Positions 34,703 to 44,842 are shown, numbered from the stretch's first letter. The stretch: 52,246 nucleotides of DNA from Clostridia bacterium (GCA_029068165.1 JAIEDA010000001.1:1-52246), one strand, 5' to 3'. Notes: a model not told the origin generated them from the sequence alone. Made by a program: numbers and translations.

Positions 34703-37086
34703 TAAGAAATATTACTGCAAATACGAGAAAGATAGCGCTATCTTCCACCCGTACGGCATATAAGACGGAGGGATTTGTTTCGTCGACCCATAAAATTATC
34801 GCAATCGACTACTTTATCTCGCGCGTTGCCGAAGCAATATTTCGAGAAAACATTTCGCTCTCCAACGGATGTTTCACCGCGCAAACGCAAGACGGCCTTT
34901 ATACGCTTTACCTTTGCCGCAAGGGCGAGGACAAGAGACTTGAGGACGGCGATATCGTATTCTATAAATTTCTTTGCGCCGACTCGAGCGAGGGCGGAAT
35001 CGATAGAAGGCTTAGCGAATACGTATCGTCCAACGGCAGCGTTACGCTGATTTTGCGAGATACCAACGAAATCGCCTCAAACGAGGACCTGACGAGGCTA
35101 TATCTCGTGTCAGGTTCGGACGGAATAGTCAACTTCCCGTATCTCAACGATACGCAAAGGAAGATTGTCGAAACCGAGGATGCAAATATGCTAGTTCAGG
35201 GCGTAGCGGGTAGCGGTAAAACCAACGTGTGCGTGGAAAAAATCGTATACTGCGCTTGCCGCAACTATCGCGGAGCGGTGCTGTATACTACATTTTCGCG
35301 CGGACTTCTAAGCGAAACGCGGGAGAGAGTGGAACTTTTTACAAAAAATATCGACGGATTCATATCGGCGTACGAGAGCAAAAACGTGGTTTTTCTTGAT
35401 AAAAACCACAAAAAAGCTGTGGAAAACAAGCTGGGTATTCTCTTTTCGGTCGACGAGGACGGAGAAATTATTTCCGCGTTGAAACGCGTTGCGACTTTCT
35501 TAAAAGAAAAAGTAGAGTATAGACTTATCGAAGATATTTACGCCGAAGAGTTTCAGGCTAAGCGCGTGGCGGGCGAAAGCGTTTTTCTCAACGAGTATCT
35601 CGGCTCGGGAAAAAACTATCGACTTTCGGGCGCGCTAGAGAAGATAAAACACATCGCTCCCGAAATAATCTATAAAGAGATTTACGGTATGATTTTCGGC
35701 AAGTATGAACTTGATAACCCCCGCGATTCGATGGGGCGAGAGGAGTATATTGCCGCAAGAGCGGATAGTTTTACGCGGCGCGAATGCGAAATCATTTATT
35801 CGATTGCAATAGATTACGCGGAATTTATAAATAAGCGCGGGTTTACCGACAACAATCTTATGAGCCGCGAAATCTTGAACAAGATTGCTTCGCCAAAATA
35901 CTCGGTTGGCGTAATAGACGAGGCGCAGGATTTTACGCAGGTCAATCTTTGCCTTATGAAAAAGCTGTGCCGCAAACTGTTTTGCGTGGGCGACGCTTTG
36001 CAAATGATAAACCCGTCGTATTTTAATTTCGGCTACTTAAAACGTCTTATGTACGGCGACGTTACGGGAGTGAGCGAACTTCGTCACAACTACCGCAGTA
36101 CTCAAAAGATAGAAAAGATCGCCGAAAAGCTGGGCGAAATGAATACGCAAAGGTTTGGTACTCACAGCTTCGTGCTAAAGGGCGAAAGCGTGGCTTCGTC
36201 GTTGCCGTCGGCGGCGGTGCTGGTAAAGGATAAGAGTTTCGTCTACTCGCTCGGCGAAAAAAGGTTTGAGAACGTTACGGTCGTCGTCGCTTCGCAAAAG
36301 AAGAAAGAGCAACTTAGAAAAGTCTTGGGCAAGACGGAAATACTTACCGTCGCCGAAGCTAAGGGATTGGAGAGAAATACAGTTATTCTCGTAGACGTGC
36401 TAAGCGACAACGCCGACAAATGGCGATACCTTCACGGTATGTCGCTCAATAGAAAGACCGCCGACGAAAACTCGGTGTTCAGGTACTATTTCAATTTGTT
36501 CTACGTGGGAATATCGCGCGCAAAACAGTATTTATTCGTTACTGAATCCGACTATCTTGAAAACTTTAACGCGCTTTTCAACGAGTGCTTTGAACGAAAA
36601 GATAAGGATAGCGCGCTCGCTTATTTAAGGGATATCGCGGGAAAAATTGAAATCGACGACGACGAATTTATCGAACGTATAGAAAAGTTTTGCTCGCTTG
36701 AACAATACGAGAACGCGCGCAACACTGCGGACAGGCTCTCTTCCGACGAGTTGCGTAGGAAGAAGCTCGTCTATATATCAGTACACGAAAGATTCTTGCG
36801 CTACGGCAAGATACGCGATGCGGGCGTGGAATACTGGCGACGGGGTATGGACGCCGAAGCTAGGGAAATGTTCGCGCGGTCGGGCGACGAAAAGCTGTTC
36901 CCGCTTATGGACGCTTGCGCTAAAGGCGGCGGAGCGCTCGACCCCGAAATCGTACGCTTCTATACTTTGGTAGAGGACAACGACGTTGCTAAAAAAATTA
37001 TACTTGACACGCTAAACGACGATTGTAAATTAATAGCGGAAAACCTAAAGATAGCAAACACTAAATTGAAGAGGAAAAGACAATGA
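34699..37086 (+). CDS. UvrD/Rep-like superfamily 1 helicase with unknown flanking domains
   Basis: A 795-aa SF1A-type helicase. About 150 N-terminal residues precede the core and resemble no domain I know. The core has Walker A GVAGSGKTN (168-176), Walker B VIDEAQDFTQ (Asp407-Glu408), CVGDALQMINPSYFNF (motif III), RHNYRSTQKI (motif IV), TVAEAKGLERNTVILVDVLS (motif V) and VGISRAKQYLFV (motif VI). After the core about 170 residues of helical-repeat character follow. It is shorter than UvrD/PcrA and lacks the usual large 1B/2B insertions. Stop-start overlaps couple it to both neighbours. It may act on DNA or RNA; partnership with the GGQ protein would favour a ribosome-linked role, but that is inference. 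Confidence 0.85.
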   Translation: MIRNITANTRKIALSSTRTAYKTEGFVSSTHKIIAIDYFISRVAEAIFRENISLSNGCFTAQTQDGLYTLYLCRKGEDKRLEDGDIVFYKFLCADSSEGGIDRRLSEYVSSNGSVTLILRDTNEIASNEDLTRLYLVSGSDGIVNFPYLNDTQRKIVETEDANMLVQGVAGSGKTNVCVEKIVYCACRNYRGAVLYTTFSRGLLSETRERVELFTKNIDGFISAYESKNVVFLDKNHKKAVENKLGILFSVDEDGEIISALKRVATFLKEKVEYRLIEDIYAEEFQAKRVAGESVFLNEYLGSGKNYRLSGALEKIKHIAPEIIYKEIYGMIFGKYELDNPRDSMGREEYIAARADSFTRRECEIIYSIAIDYAEFINKRGFTDNNLMSREILNKIASPKYSVGVIDEAQDFTQVNLCLMKKLCRKLFCVGDALQMINPSYFNFGYLKRLMYGDVTGVSELRHNYRSTQKIEKIAEKLGEMNTQRFGTHSFVLKGESVASSLPSAAVLVKDKSFVYSLGEKRFENVTVVVASQKKKEQLRKVLGKTEILTVAEAKGLERNTVILVDVLSDNADKWRYLHGMSLNRKTADENSVFRYYFNLFYVGISRAKQYLFVTESDYLENFNALFNECFERKDKDSALAYLRDIAGKIEIDDDEFIERIEKFCSLEQYENARNTADRLSSDELRRKKLVYISVHERFLRYGKIRDAGVEYWRRGMDAEAREMFARSGDEKLFPLMDACAKGGGALDPEIVRFYTLVEDNDVAKKIILDTLNDDCKLIAENLKIANTKLKRKRQ

Positions 37087-37814
37087 ACGAAAAAATCAGC
37101 GAAAACTCTATTAAAGACCTTATAGACAGTTTTATATCCTATCGCAACTTGATTGCGCCTTTGCAGGACAGTATACAATCGGTAAGCAAGTCCTACGAGG
37201 AGATAAAAAACGACCTCGAAAACCTAAGCAAAAGCTTTTCGGGCAACGCCGCAAGTCAGCTTGAAAAGGTCCATTCGACAATCAACGCGCAGGCGAGGAG
37301 CGGTCAGGAACTTAGTAAAAAAATTGAAGAGTATTCGGCATCGAGCGAGAAGTACGCGCAAGCCGTCAACGATATGTCGTCGCGTTTTTCCGAGATTGTC
37401 AACAGGATAGACTCGCTTGGTAAAATCGAGAAGAGCGCTCAAAGTTTGCTCGCGCAAATCGATACTTTGATTGCCGAAAAACGCTCGTCGTACAACCTCA
37501 AAGAGTTGCAAAAATCACTTGACGGCTACAACAAAAACGTAGAAAAAATAAGCGACTTTATCAATAAAGATATAGCTACGGTCTTGAAGCAAAACGCCGA
37601 TAAGATAGAAACTATCCGCAAAGAAAACGAACAGCTTTCGGCTGCGGTTGCCGAGCAAGGCAAGGATATTGCTACGCTTATTTCGGAATTTTCGCAAACG
37701 TCGGCGCTTTTGAAAAAACTAGTAGAAGGCAGCTGCGTAAACGAAGAGTATTTGTTTGACGCGTTTGATAAGTGGGCGGCGGACAGGAAGGTTAAAACAA
37801 AGGCAAAACAGTAA
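37083..37814 (+). CDS. Coiled-coil protein of unknown function
   Basis: A 243-aa largely helical, charged protein with heptad-like Leu/Ile spacing through most of its length (for example DSIQSVSKSYEEIKNDLENL and NADKIETIRKENEQLSAAVA). There is no signal peptide or membrane segment. The last 30 residues (ALLKKLVEGSCVNEEYLFDA, then DKWAADRK) form a separate small domain. It overlaps the helicase gene by 4 bp, so it is likely made with it. I do not recognise the family. Confidence 0.75.
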   Translation: MNEKISENSIKDLIDSFISYRNLIAPLQDSIQSVSKSYEEIKNDLENLSKSFSGNAASQLEKVHSTINAQARSGQELSKKIEEYSASSEKYAQAVNDMSSRFSEIVNRIDSLGKIEKSAQSLLAQIDTLIAEKRSSYNLKELQKSLDGYNKNVEKISDFINKDIATVLKQNADKIETIRKENEQLSAAVAEQGKDIATLISEFSQTSALLKKLVEGSCVNEEYLFDAFDKWAADRKVKTKAKQ

Positions 37815-37822
37815 TTTAAAAG

Positions 37823-40108
37823 ATGGCTCAATCGATTGAAAACAGCTTGTTGGAAGCTATAAAAAAAGACGATATTAAGGCGTTCGGCGCGATGATGGAA
37901 AAAGCTCAATGCGGGGCATACCGCTTGGGTAGATTCCCTACGCTCTCGCTTATGTATCTCTATAAATCGCGAAAACTCATTTCCGAGTACGAGGAAAGAT
38001 TTTTGGCAATTACGAGCTACAACGAACTTAGCGAGCCTATAGAAATTTCAAATAAATTTTCAGCCAAAGCGGGCAAGTGTCTAAGACGGTACTTGAATGA
38101 AATCGTATCGCCTTTGGAGATGCTTTTGATTTTGGATAATACAAGACGGTTGAAGCGAGTTTATCCGTTGGCAAAAAACGTTTCCGCAGGAGTCAAATGG
38201 CGGCTTAATTCTATATACTACATCAAGTATTCGCTAAGCGTGAAATTTGAAGGTAACGATATTATTATCGAAAAACGCCCATTGAATTATCGTGAGAAGA
38301 AGCGTATAGCTACTCTTTGCATAAGCGTGGTTTTGGCGATACTGATTTTTGTCGGCGTGCCGGTGACTACCGTTTCGCTGATACCCAAGCCTATCGAGGG
38401 CGAAGTGACGAAGCTGAACCAAATCGACTTTGCTTCCGACAAAACTTATACGCTTAAAAACGATATAATTCTTCCCGAGAACTATGTCGTCGAAAAAGTC
38501 AACTGTACGCTCGTCGGCAACGGCAAAAAACTTATATTCGGAAAAGGGGCAAAGTTCCAAACGTTCAACGGCAAGATGACGGGTATGACGATTGAAAGCA
38601 ACGGAGAACCAATCATAAATACGCTTGCTCAAAACGCTTCTATTGACGACGTAACCGTTAATATCAACGCGTATATCACTGCGACGGAGAATACTTCTTT
38701 GTTTGCGCTGACCAACTACGGCGTTATCAAAAATACAACCTTAAACGTTAGCGGAAAGATAAAAGCGGTTGCCGCTTCGGAAGATACTCAAGAAGTCACT
38801 GTCGGCGCAATAGCGCAAGCCAACGTCTATAGCAAATTCGACCAAAATACGCAAACCTTTAGCGACGGACTTATTGAAAACTGCGCAGTTAATTATTCGC
38901 AGTTTGTCTTAGAGGGCGAGGCGAGCGCAAACGCCGCGTTCGGCGGAGTGGTCGGAGTGAATAACGGCTGCGTGAAAAACTGCTCGATTGCGGGAGATAT
39001 TACGTCTAATACGTTTGATATTGCAGGCGTGTGCGTAGTCAACAACGTTTTGCTTTCGGGCGACGTAAACGAGGCGAATCTTACTCAAACGTCTAGCGAT
39101 ACGGGTTGGAATCCAATAACCTGCGGAATAGTTTTGACCAACGCTCGCGACGTCGAGAACTGTTCAAACTCGGGCAAGATTTCTTCAACGTCAACTTGCG
39201 GGCAGGTCGACGGAGAGCACGAAGCCATCGTTTCGGCTGTTGGTATTGCGTACCTAAATAGAAGCTCCTCGCAGTATTTTACTCCGTATCTTCTAGGCTG
39301 TTCAAATACGGGCGACGTTGAGAGCAGCGCCGAGCATAGAGGCGCTTACGCGGCGGGAATATGTATATCGTCAAGCGGCGGTATCGAGAACGGAAAAAAC
39401 GGTGGGAAGATAACCGCTAAATCTCAAAACGGTATGGACGTCTACGTCGGCGGAATTACCGCGCTGGCGTACGCTTATATTTATCAATCTATCAACGAAG
39501 GCGCAGTAATAGCGACGGGTAGCGGCGACGCTTACGTAGGCGGAATATCGGCGCACTGTCTAGCTCCGTTTACAAGATGTCTTTCAAGCGGGGAAATCAC
39601 TGCTGTAGCCAAGACGGTTTATGCGGGTGGAATTTTCGGTTACGGCGAAGTCGCAAGGAGCAGTATAAGCAGTTCCTATTTCGGCAGCGCCGATAATTGC
39701 GTAAGCCAAAGCGCGTTGAATGTCACGGCTAGCGAGGGCGGATCGGCTTACGTAGGCGGCATAGCTGGCTACGTGCCTGAGGCGGAAACCGACGGCGGAA
39801 ACTATATCGGTTATTTCACCGATTGTTATTTTGTAGGCGAACTTAAGAGCGACGTAACCTATTTCGGCGGTATCGTCGGCGTGTTCGGCTCAAATATTTT
39901 TGAGAGCGATTCTTACGTGTCAGGCAGTTCCGAGTATTCGCGTTTTGCAGGCAACTACTATTTGAATAATTATCAAAAAGCGTTTGGGGCGACTATAACG
40001 GGCGAGGATAGCTTCGCAAACGCGCAAGATAAGGGCGCAACCGCCGCTACGATAGATGAGATACGGGAATTAGACGCCTATAAAAATATATTGAAGATTT
40101 TTAATTGA
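37823..40108 (+). CDS. Single-pass membrane protein with extracytoplasmic GLUG-like beta-repeats
   Basis: A 761-aa protein. Residues 1-160 are predicted cytoplasmic and helical; the opening LLEAIKKDDIKAFGAMMEKA has an ankyrin-like look. A transmembrane helix lies at about 163-185 (CISVVLAILIFVGVPVTTVS) after a basic stop-transfer stretch, so this is a type II orientation. The rest (about 200-750) is a repetitive beta-solenoid: GGVVGVNNGCVKNCS, YAAGICISSSGGIENG, YVGGITALAYAYIYQS and YVGGIAGY are GLUG-like units. Such domains are often surface adhesins. It follows the coiled-coil gene by 8 bp and ends the operon. Confidence 0.75.
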   Translation: MAQSIENSLLEAIKKDDIKAFGAMMEKAQCGAYRLGRFPTLSLMYLYKSRKLISEYEERFLAITSYNELSEPIEISNKFSAKAGKCLRRYLNEIVSPLEMLLILDNTRRLKRVYPLAKNVSAGVKWRLNSIYYIKYSLSVKFEGNDIIIEKRPLNYREKKRIATLCISVVLAILIFVGVPVTTVSLIPKPIEGEVTKLNQIDFASDKTYTLKNDIILPENYVVEKVNCTLVGNGKKLIFGKGAKFQTFNGKMTGMTIESNGEPIINTLAQNASIDDVTVNINAYITATENTSLFALTNYGVIKNTTLNVSGKIKAVAASEDTQEVTVGAIAQANVYSKFDQNTQTFSDGLIENCAVNYSQFVLEGEASANAAFGGVVGVNNGCVKNCSIAGDITSNTFDIAGVCVVNNVLLSGDVNEANLTQTSSDTGWNPITCGIVLTNARDVENCSNSGKISSTSTCGQVDGEHEAIVSAVGIAYLNRSSSQYFTPYLLGCSNTGDVESSAEHRGAYAAGICISSSGGIENGKNGGKITAKSQNGMDVYVGGITALAYAYIYQSINEGAVIATGSGDAYVGGISAHCLAPFTRCLSSGEITAVAKTVYAGGIFGYGEVARSSISSSYFGSADNCVSQSALNVTASEGGSAYVGGIAGYVPEAETDGGNYIGYFTDCYFVGELKSDVTYFGGIVGVFGSNIFESDSYVSGSSEYSRFAGNYYLNNYQKAFGATITGEDSFANAQDKGATAATIDEIRELDAYKNILKIFN

Positions 40109-40152
40109 TAGAGAAATATACGGGATAAAAAACCTATGACGTTTGGAATTTT

Positions 40153-40177
40153 GACGGAGCAGTCAAACCGTCTTTTT
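40153..40177 (+). terminator. Possible terminator of the four-gene operon
   Basis: GACGG / CCGTC (40153-40157 and 40168-40172) followed by five T residues; an overlapping alternative stem TTTGAC / GTCAAA competes. A weak but well-placed terminator. Confidence 0.5.
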
Positions 40178-40228
40178 GAGAGTAGTAGAAAATTTAATAC
40201 TCAAGATTAATTGCGAGAAAATCGGGCG

Positions 40229-40251
40229 AAAAGAGCGCGTTTTGCGCGCTC
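40229..40251 (-). terminator. Terminator for the minus-strand GDPD/LUD genes
   Basis: On the minus strand GAGCGCG-caaaa-CGCGCTC is followed by TTTTC, right after the phosphodiesterase stop. Confidence 0.8.
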
Positions 40252-40255
40252 AAAC

Positions 40256-40990
40256 TTACGGGGCGGGTATATATCCGTCGTTTTTTAGGTTTGTTTCAAA
40301 GATATAATTATCCGCCCACTCCTTTGCAATAGCAAGTTGGTCAGGGGTACGGATAGTCCAAGCAATTATCAGTATGTCCTTGTTAATGCTTTTAAGTTTT
40401 TGATAATACCTGTTTGGAAGATTTCGTATGCATACCGCCATAAAGTCGACGAAGCGGTACTGTTTGAAGGAGCGTACCATAATCTTGTGAAATATATACC
40501 TATCGCAAAGCTGACCGAGAATAACCTCGGGGTGGTTTTTTGCCCACCAACGAACGACGTTTGGGTCGAATGATTCGATACAGTAATTGCCCTTATAGTC
40601 TTTGAGTTGCTCCCAAATCTTCGAACAAGTCGCCTCGACAGCGCGGGTAGGTTTTATTTCAATAACCAAGTTGACTTGACCGTTTACGAGATCTAACGTT
40701 TGGCGAAAAGTTGGGATAGCGTACTCGGTGTTCATAAGCTTGTAATCGCTAAGTCGGGAAGAGTCCACGCTCGTAGTCTTTATAGCCTGTCCGCAAGTGC
40801 GCTTAAGCGTAGGGTCGTGATGTACGATCAACTCGCCGTCGTTTGTGAGCCAAACGTCAAATTCTATTCCGTAGCCGCTCTCTATCGCGTTTTTGAACGC
40901 GCCCAAAGAGTTCTCGGGCAAAGTCTTATTGTCGTGCAACCCTCTATGCGCTACTACCGTTTGCGTAAGCCAAGCTGTGTCTTTTTTCAT
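40256..40990 (-). CDS. Glycerophosphodiester phosphodiesterase family protein
   Basis: A 244-aa GDPD-fold (TIM-barrel) enzyme hydrolysing glycerophosphodiesters. The catalytic pattern is complete: VVAHRGLHD (His15-Arg16), LPENSLGAF, GIEFDVWLTNDGELIVHHDP and VIEIKPT. There is no signal peptide, so it is the cytoplasmic UgpQ type. The ATG at 40990 is supported by GGGAG 9 bp ahead; the longer TTG start at 41023 is not. It follows the LUD gene by about 34 bp and may be cotranscribed. Confidence 0.9.
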   Translation of the reverse strand: MKKDTAWLTQTVVAHRGLHDNKTLPENSLGAFKNAIESGYGIEFDVWLTNDGELIVHHDPTLKRTCGQAIKTTSVDSSRLSDYKLMNTEYAIPTFRQTLDLVNGQVNLVIEIKPTRAVEATCSKIWEQLKDYKGNYCIESFDPNVVRWWAKNHPEVILGQLCDRYIFHKIMVRSFKQYRFVDFMAVCIRNLPNRYYQKLKSINKDILIIAWTIRTPDQLAIAKEWADNYIFETNLKNDGYIPAP

Positions 40991-41024
40991 ATTCTTATTC
41001 TCCCAATCAATTTTATATCTCAAA

Positions 41025-41651
41025 TTAATATCCCAAACTTTCGTTGATTATTACCGCGTAAACGTTCTCTTGACCTCTTGTGGGGTGGTGAGATATTAGC
41101 GTAACGTTGCAAATGCAGTCTTCGCTGTCGCAATAACAACATTCGCCGGTAAGTTTGCAAGGCGTGTTTTTGTCAAGCCGTCTAGCGTTGAGCGCGCACG
41201 CGTGATTGCGTATCCTATCTATTGCGCTGTCCAAATCGGGAGTTACTTTGTTTACTCCGAGGACGTAAATTACGTTCTTAACTCCGTACGCTAACGCCGA
41301 AACCCTGTTGGCTCTTCCGTCTATGTTGACGAAATCGCCGCCCTCGGTAAGCGCGTTGGTAGAGGATATGTACCAATCGCTTGAGTTCGCCAAATCGTAG
41401 AGCTTATCTTTCATATCCGCCGCTATAGTGTCGACGGAATAGACGGTTTTGCCGCTGCTTTCAAGTTTTTTGTCTAAGGAAAGCTCCTTGACTGTCATAC
41501 TTCCGCCAAAACCTACGCTAGCGCCTTGAGGTATCAAATCAAGTATGAACTCTACCGCTTCGACGCCGCTTTGAAAAAAGCTAGGCTTGAAACCTTTGCG
41601 AGCTAGGTTGGAGATGAGTTTTTCGATATTTGCCGTATTAATCGCTTTCAT
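41025..41651 (-). CDS. LUD-domain (DUF162/LutC-like) protein
   Basis: A 208-aa LUD-domain protein. It has the typical GASVGFGGSMTVKEL near the phosphate-binding turn and ALTEGGDFVNIDGRANRVSA. A C-terminal cysteine group, CKLTGECCYCDSEDCICNV, is seen in Clostridial stand-alone versions. In LutABC the domain takes part in lactate oxidation; no lutA or lutB partner is nearby, so the role here is unknown. The ATG at 41651 follows AAAGGAA. Upstream codons read in the same frame lack a ribosome site. Confidence 0.85.
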   Translation of the reverse strand: MKAINTANIEKLISNLARKGFKPSFFQSGVEAVEFILDLIPQGASVGFGGSMTVKELSLDKKLESSGKTVYSVDTIAADMKDKLYDLANSSDWYISSTNALTEGGDFVNIDGRANRVSALAYGVKNVIYVLGVNKVTPDLDSAIDRIRNHACALNARRLDKNTPCKLTGECCYCDSEDCICNVTLISHHPTRGQENVYAVIINESLGY

Positions 41652-41841
41652 ATTTATTTTCCTTTTTACCTCGTCAGTTTGATAGCGGAGCGGAGTAGCG
41701 CCGTATGTCAATTTCACCGTTTTTACGATTAAATCCCAACGGTACATAAATATTATACTAAATCTATTTGCTAAAATCTATATTTTTTTATATAATATTT
41801 GTATAATATCAGTTTTACTTTGAAATTTCAAGGGTAGAAAA

Positions 41842-43644
41842 ATGCCGAAAAATCAGGAAAATATTAGAAATTTTTGTATAGTTGCGCATATCGACCACGG
41901 CAAAAGCACTCTCGCCGACTGCATTATGGACGTTACGCAAACAGTCGCAAAACGCGACGCCAAACAGCAACTCCTCGATAGTATGGACATCGAACGCGAG
42001 CGCGGTATAACTATTAAGCTTACGCCCGTTACGATGAAATACGTTTATCAAGGCAAGGAGTATATTTTCAATTTGATAGATACTCCCGGTCACGTGGATT
42101 TTACTTACGAGGTTTCGCGTTCGCTAAAGGCTTGCGAAGGCGCGATTTTAATAGTAGACGCTTCGCAGGGCATTGAGGCGCAAACTTTGACCAACGTCTA
42201 TCTTGCGCTAGACAACGATCTTGAAATTCTTCCGGTTATAAATAAAATAGACCTCCCGTCCGCTCGACCTGACGAGGTTAAGGCGGAAATAGAGGACGTG
42301 ATAGGACTCGACGCGCAAAACGCTCCGCTTATATCGGCAAAAGAGTGTATAGGTATCGACGAGGTTCTTAAGCAGGTTATCGAACTTCTTCCGCCGCCTA
42401 AAGGCGATTTCGATAAGCCGTTCAAGGCGCTGATTTTTGATTCGTACTACGATCCGTACAAGGGAGCTATTTCGTTCATACGCGTTTTTGACGGAGAAGT
42501 CAAGGCTGGCGATAGGATAAGAATGTGCGTAACCGGCAAAGAATTCGACGTAACCGAAGTAGGCGTTTTCGTGCCGAAAATGCAATCTCGCGAAACGCTT
42601 TCCGCGGGCGAAGTAGGCTATCTTTGCGCTAGTATAAAAAACGTGACCGATACGAAAGTCGGCGATACTATTCTATTTGCGGACGATAGAACGTCTATTC
42701 CGCTTGACGGTTACAAAGAGGCTTCGCCTATGGTCTTTTCGGGTATTTATCCCGCGGACGGCTCTAAATACAACGACCTGAAAGACGCGCTTGAAAAACT
42801 CAAACTCAACGACGCCGCGCTTATGTACGAACCCGAAGTTTCGACCGCGCTCGGCTTTGGTTTTAGATGCGGATTCCTCGGCTTGCTCCATATGGAAATC
42901 ATACAGGAAAGATTGGAGCGAGAGTTTGATTTGGATCTCGTTACTACCGCTCCGAGCGTATCGTATAAAGTAATCAAAACCAACGGCGAAGAGTTGGTAG
43001 TTTCCAATCCGTCCAGTCTTCCGCCGATGGGCGACGTCGATCACATGGAAGAGCCCGTCGTAAACGCTTTTATCTACACGCCGCCAGAATACGTCGGCGC
43101 GATTATGGAACTGTGCCAAGACAAGAGAGGGGAGTTTGTCAACCTTACGTATCTCGATACCACGAGAGTGAGAATAGACTACGTTATGCCGCTCAACGAG
43201 ATTATCTACGACTTCTTTGACGCGCTTAAGTCGCGTACACGCGGCTATGCAAGTCTTGACTACGAAATAGCCGACTATAAACGTAGCGACCTCGTCAAAC
43301 TGGATATTCTTCTCAACGGCGAAATTTGCGACGCGCTAAGTCTTATCGTGCACAAAGACAAGGCTTACGCTAGAGGAAGAGGTATCGCCGAAAAACTCAA
43401 AGACGTCATTCCAAGACAGCTTTTCGAAGTGCCTATTCAAGCGGCTATCGGCGGAAAAGTCATCGCTAGAGAAACTGTAAAAGCTATGCGTAAAGACGTG
43501 CTTGCAAAGTGCTACGGCGGCGATATTACGAGAAAGAAAAAGTTGCTCGAGAAACAAAAAGAGGGCAAAAAAAGAATGCGTCAAGTAGGTTCGGTCGAAG
43601 TGCCGAGCGAAGCTTTTATGACTATTTTGAAAATCGACAACTAA
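41842..43644 (+). CDS. lepA: Elongation factor 4 (LepA)
   Basis: A 600-aa translational GTPase acting on stalled ribosomes and in initiation/30S maturation. G motifs: [16 protein letters not shown], the RGIT switch I in [33 protein letters not shown] and [10 protein letters not shown]. The LepA-specific C-terminal domain contains [16 protein letters not shown] and [17 protein letters not shown]. It is coupled to hemW by a TAATG overlap, as in other Bacillota. Confidence 0.98.
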   Translation: MPKNQENIRNFCIVAHIDHGKSTLADCIMDVTQTVAKRDAKQQLLDSMDIERERGITIKLTPVTMKYVYQGKEYIFNLIDTPGHVDFTYEVSRSLKACEGAILIVDASQGIEAQTLTNVYLALDNDLEILPVINKIDLPSARPDEVKAEIEDVIGLDAQNAPLISAKECIGIDEVLKQVIELLPPPKGDFDKPFKALIFDSYYDPYKGAISFIRVFDGEVKAGDRIRMCVTGKEFDVTEVGVFVPKMQSRETLSAGEVGYLCASIKNVTDTKVGDTILFADDRTSIPLDGYKEASPMVFSGIYPADGSKYNDLKDALEKLKLNDAALMYEPEVSTALGFGFRCGFLGLLHMEIIQERLEREFDLDLVTTAPSVSYKVIKTNGEELVVSNPSSLPPMGDVDHMEEPVVNAFIYTPPEYVGAIMELCQDKRGEFVNLTYLDTTRVRIDYVMPLNEIIYDFFDALKSRTRGYASLDYEIADYKRSDLVKLDILLNGEICDALSLIVHKDKAYARGRGIAEKLKDVIPRQLFEVPIQAAIGGKVIARETVKAMRKDVLAKCYGGDITRKKKLLEKQKEGKKRMRQVGSVEVPSEAFMTILKIDN

Positions 43645-44789
43645 TGGAAAAGGCAACACTGGGTATTTACGCGCATATTCCTTTTTGCAAATCGCGGTGC
43701 ATATACTGCGATTTTACTTCTTCAGTGGGCGATTGCAATAAAATGGATAAATACTCCGAGCACCTTTGCAGGCAAATAGCTTTGGGCGGTCGCGAGTATT
43801 CTCAAGACTATATTGTAGATACGCTTTACGTAGGCGGCGGAACTCCTACGCTTCTTTCAAACGAGAATTTGATCAAAATCGCAAACGCTGTAAAAGATAA
43901 CTTCGATTGCGAGTTCAAAGAATTTTCCGTAGAGGCAAACCCTTGTACGATAGATAGAGATAAACTTGCTGCGTTGAAGACGGCTGGGGTTACGAGAATA
44001 AGTTTGGGCGTCCAAACTTTCAATGACGAACTTCTTCAAATTCTCGGCAGGCGGCACGATTCTAAGCAGGCGAAGAGGGCGATCAAGCTTTCAAAAGATT
44101 TCGGCTTTGACGTAAGCGTAGACTGTATGTTAGGACTTCCTAAGCAGTCTTTGGACGACGTCAAAGAATTTATAGAAACCGCAAACGATTTGAACGCGGA
44201 GCATATCTCGGCGTATATGTTGAGCGTGGAGGACGGCACCGCACTCCAAAAGTTGATCAAAGAGGGCAAGCTTGAAAAGAAGAGCGACGACGAACTCGCT
44301 ATTGCTTACGAGTACGCTTATAAACTTCTCAAAGACTGCGGTTATTGCCGCTACGAAGTGTCCAACTTTTGCAAAAACTCCAAGCGCAGCGTACACAATA
44401 TGAAATACTGGCAAGGCGACGATTATCTAGGACTAGGGTTGTCGGCGCACTCGCTTATAAAAGGCGAACGCTGGCGAAACTCCTGCGACTTTGAAGCATA
44501 TTTTGCTGAAATAGAGAGAGGGACTTTGCAACGTTTGGATAGAGAAGTCTTAAGCGTTGAAGATAAAAAGAGCGAAATTATTATGCTTTCGCTAAGGCTT
44601 GAGAACGGACTGGATATTAAAAGGTACGAGAATATTTTCGGCGAGAAATTTTCCGAAGTTTACGCAAAAGCGCTTGATAAGAACGCAAACTATACAAATT
44701 ACGACGGCTCAAGACTTAGTATCAAGCAAGAGTATCTTCAAGTGATGAATAGCATAGTCGCGGACTTTTTAAAATACGTTCGGGTTTAA
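43644..44789 (+). CDS. hemW: Heme chaperone HemW (radical SAM)
   Basis: A 381-aa radical SAM protein of the HemN-like family that inserts heme or acts as a heme chaperone. The cluster motif is CKSRCIYC (Cys15, 19, 22), and YVGGGTPTLL, VEANPCTIDRDKL and SLGVQTFND are family motifs. True HemN has additional N-terminal residues, so this is HemW rather than the coproporphyrinogen oxidase. It starts on the last base of the lepA stop codon. hrcA does not follow. Confidence 0.92.
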   Translation: MEKATLGIYAHIPFCKSRCIYCDFTSSVGDCNKMDKYSEHLCRQIALGGREYSQDYIVDTLYVGGGTPTLLSNENLIKIANAVKDNFDCEFKEFSVEANPCTIDRDKLAALKTAGVTRISLGVQTFNDELLQILGRRHDSKQAKRAIKLSKDFGFDVSVDCMLGLPKQSLDDVKEFIETANDLNAEHISAYMLSVEDGTALQKLIKEGKLEKKSDDELAIAYEYAYKLLKDCGYCRYEVSNFCKNSKRSVHNMKYWQGDDYLGLGLSAHSLIKGERWRNSCDFEAYFAEIERGTLQRLDREVLSVEDKKSEIIMLSLRLENGLDIKRYENIFGEKFSEVYAKALDKNANYTNYDGSRLSIKQEYLQVMNSIVADFLKYVRV

Positions 44790-44809
44790 AACAGTATGAT
44801 AGAGTATGT

Positions 44810-44833
44810 ATAAGTTCGCCCTAGGGCAAACTT
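44810..44833. terminator. Palindromic terminator candidate between convergent genes
   Basis: ATAAGTTCGCCC / GGGCAAACTTAT forms a 24-bp near-perfect palindrome with one mismatch between hemW (plus) and the zinc-ribbon gene (minus). No strong T-run on either strand. Confidence 0.45.
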
Positions 44834-44842
44834 ATTGCGAAA

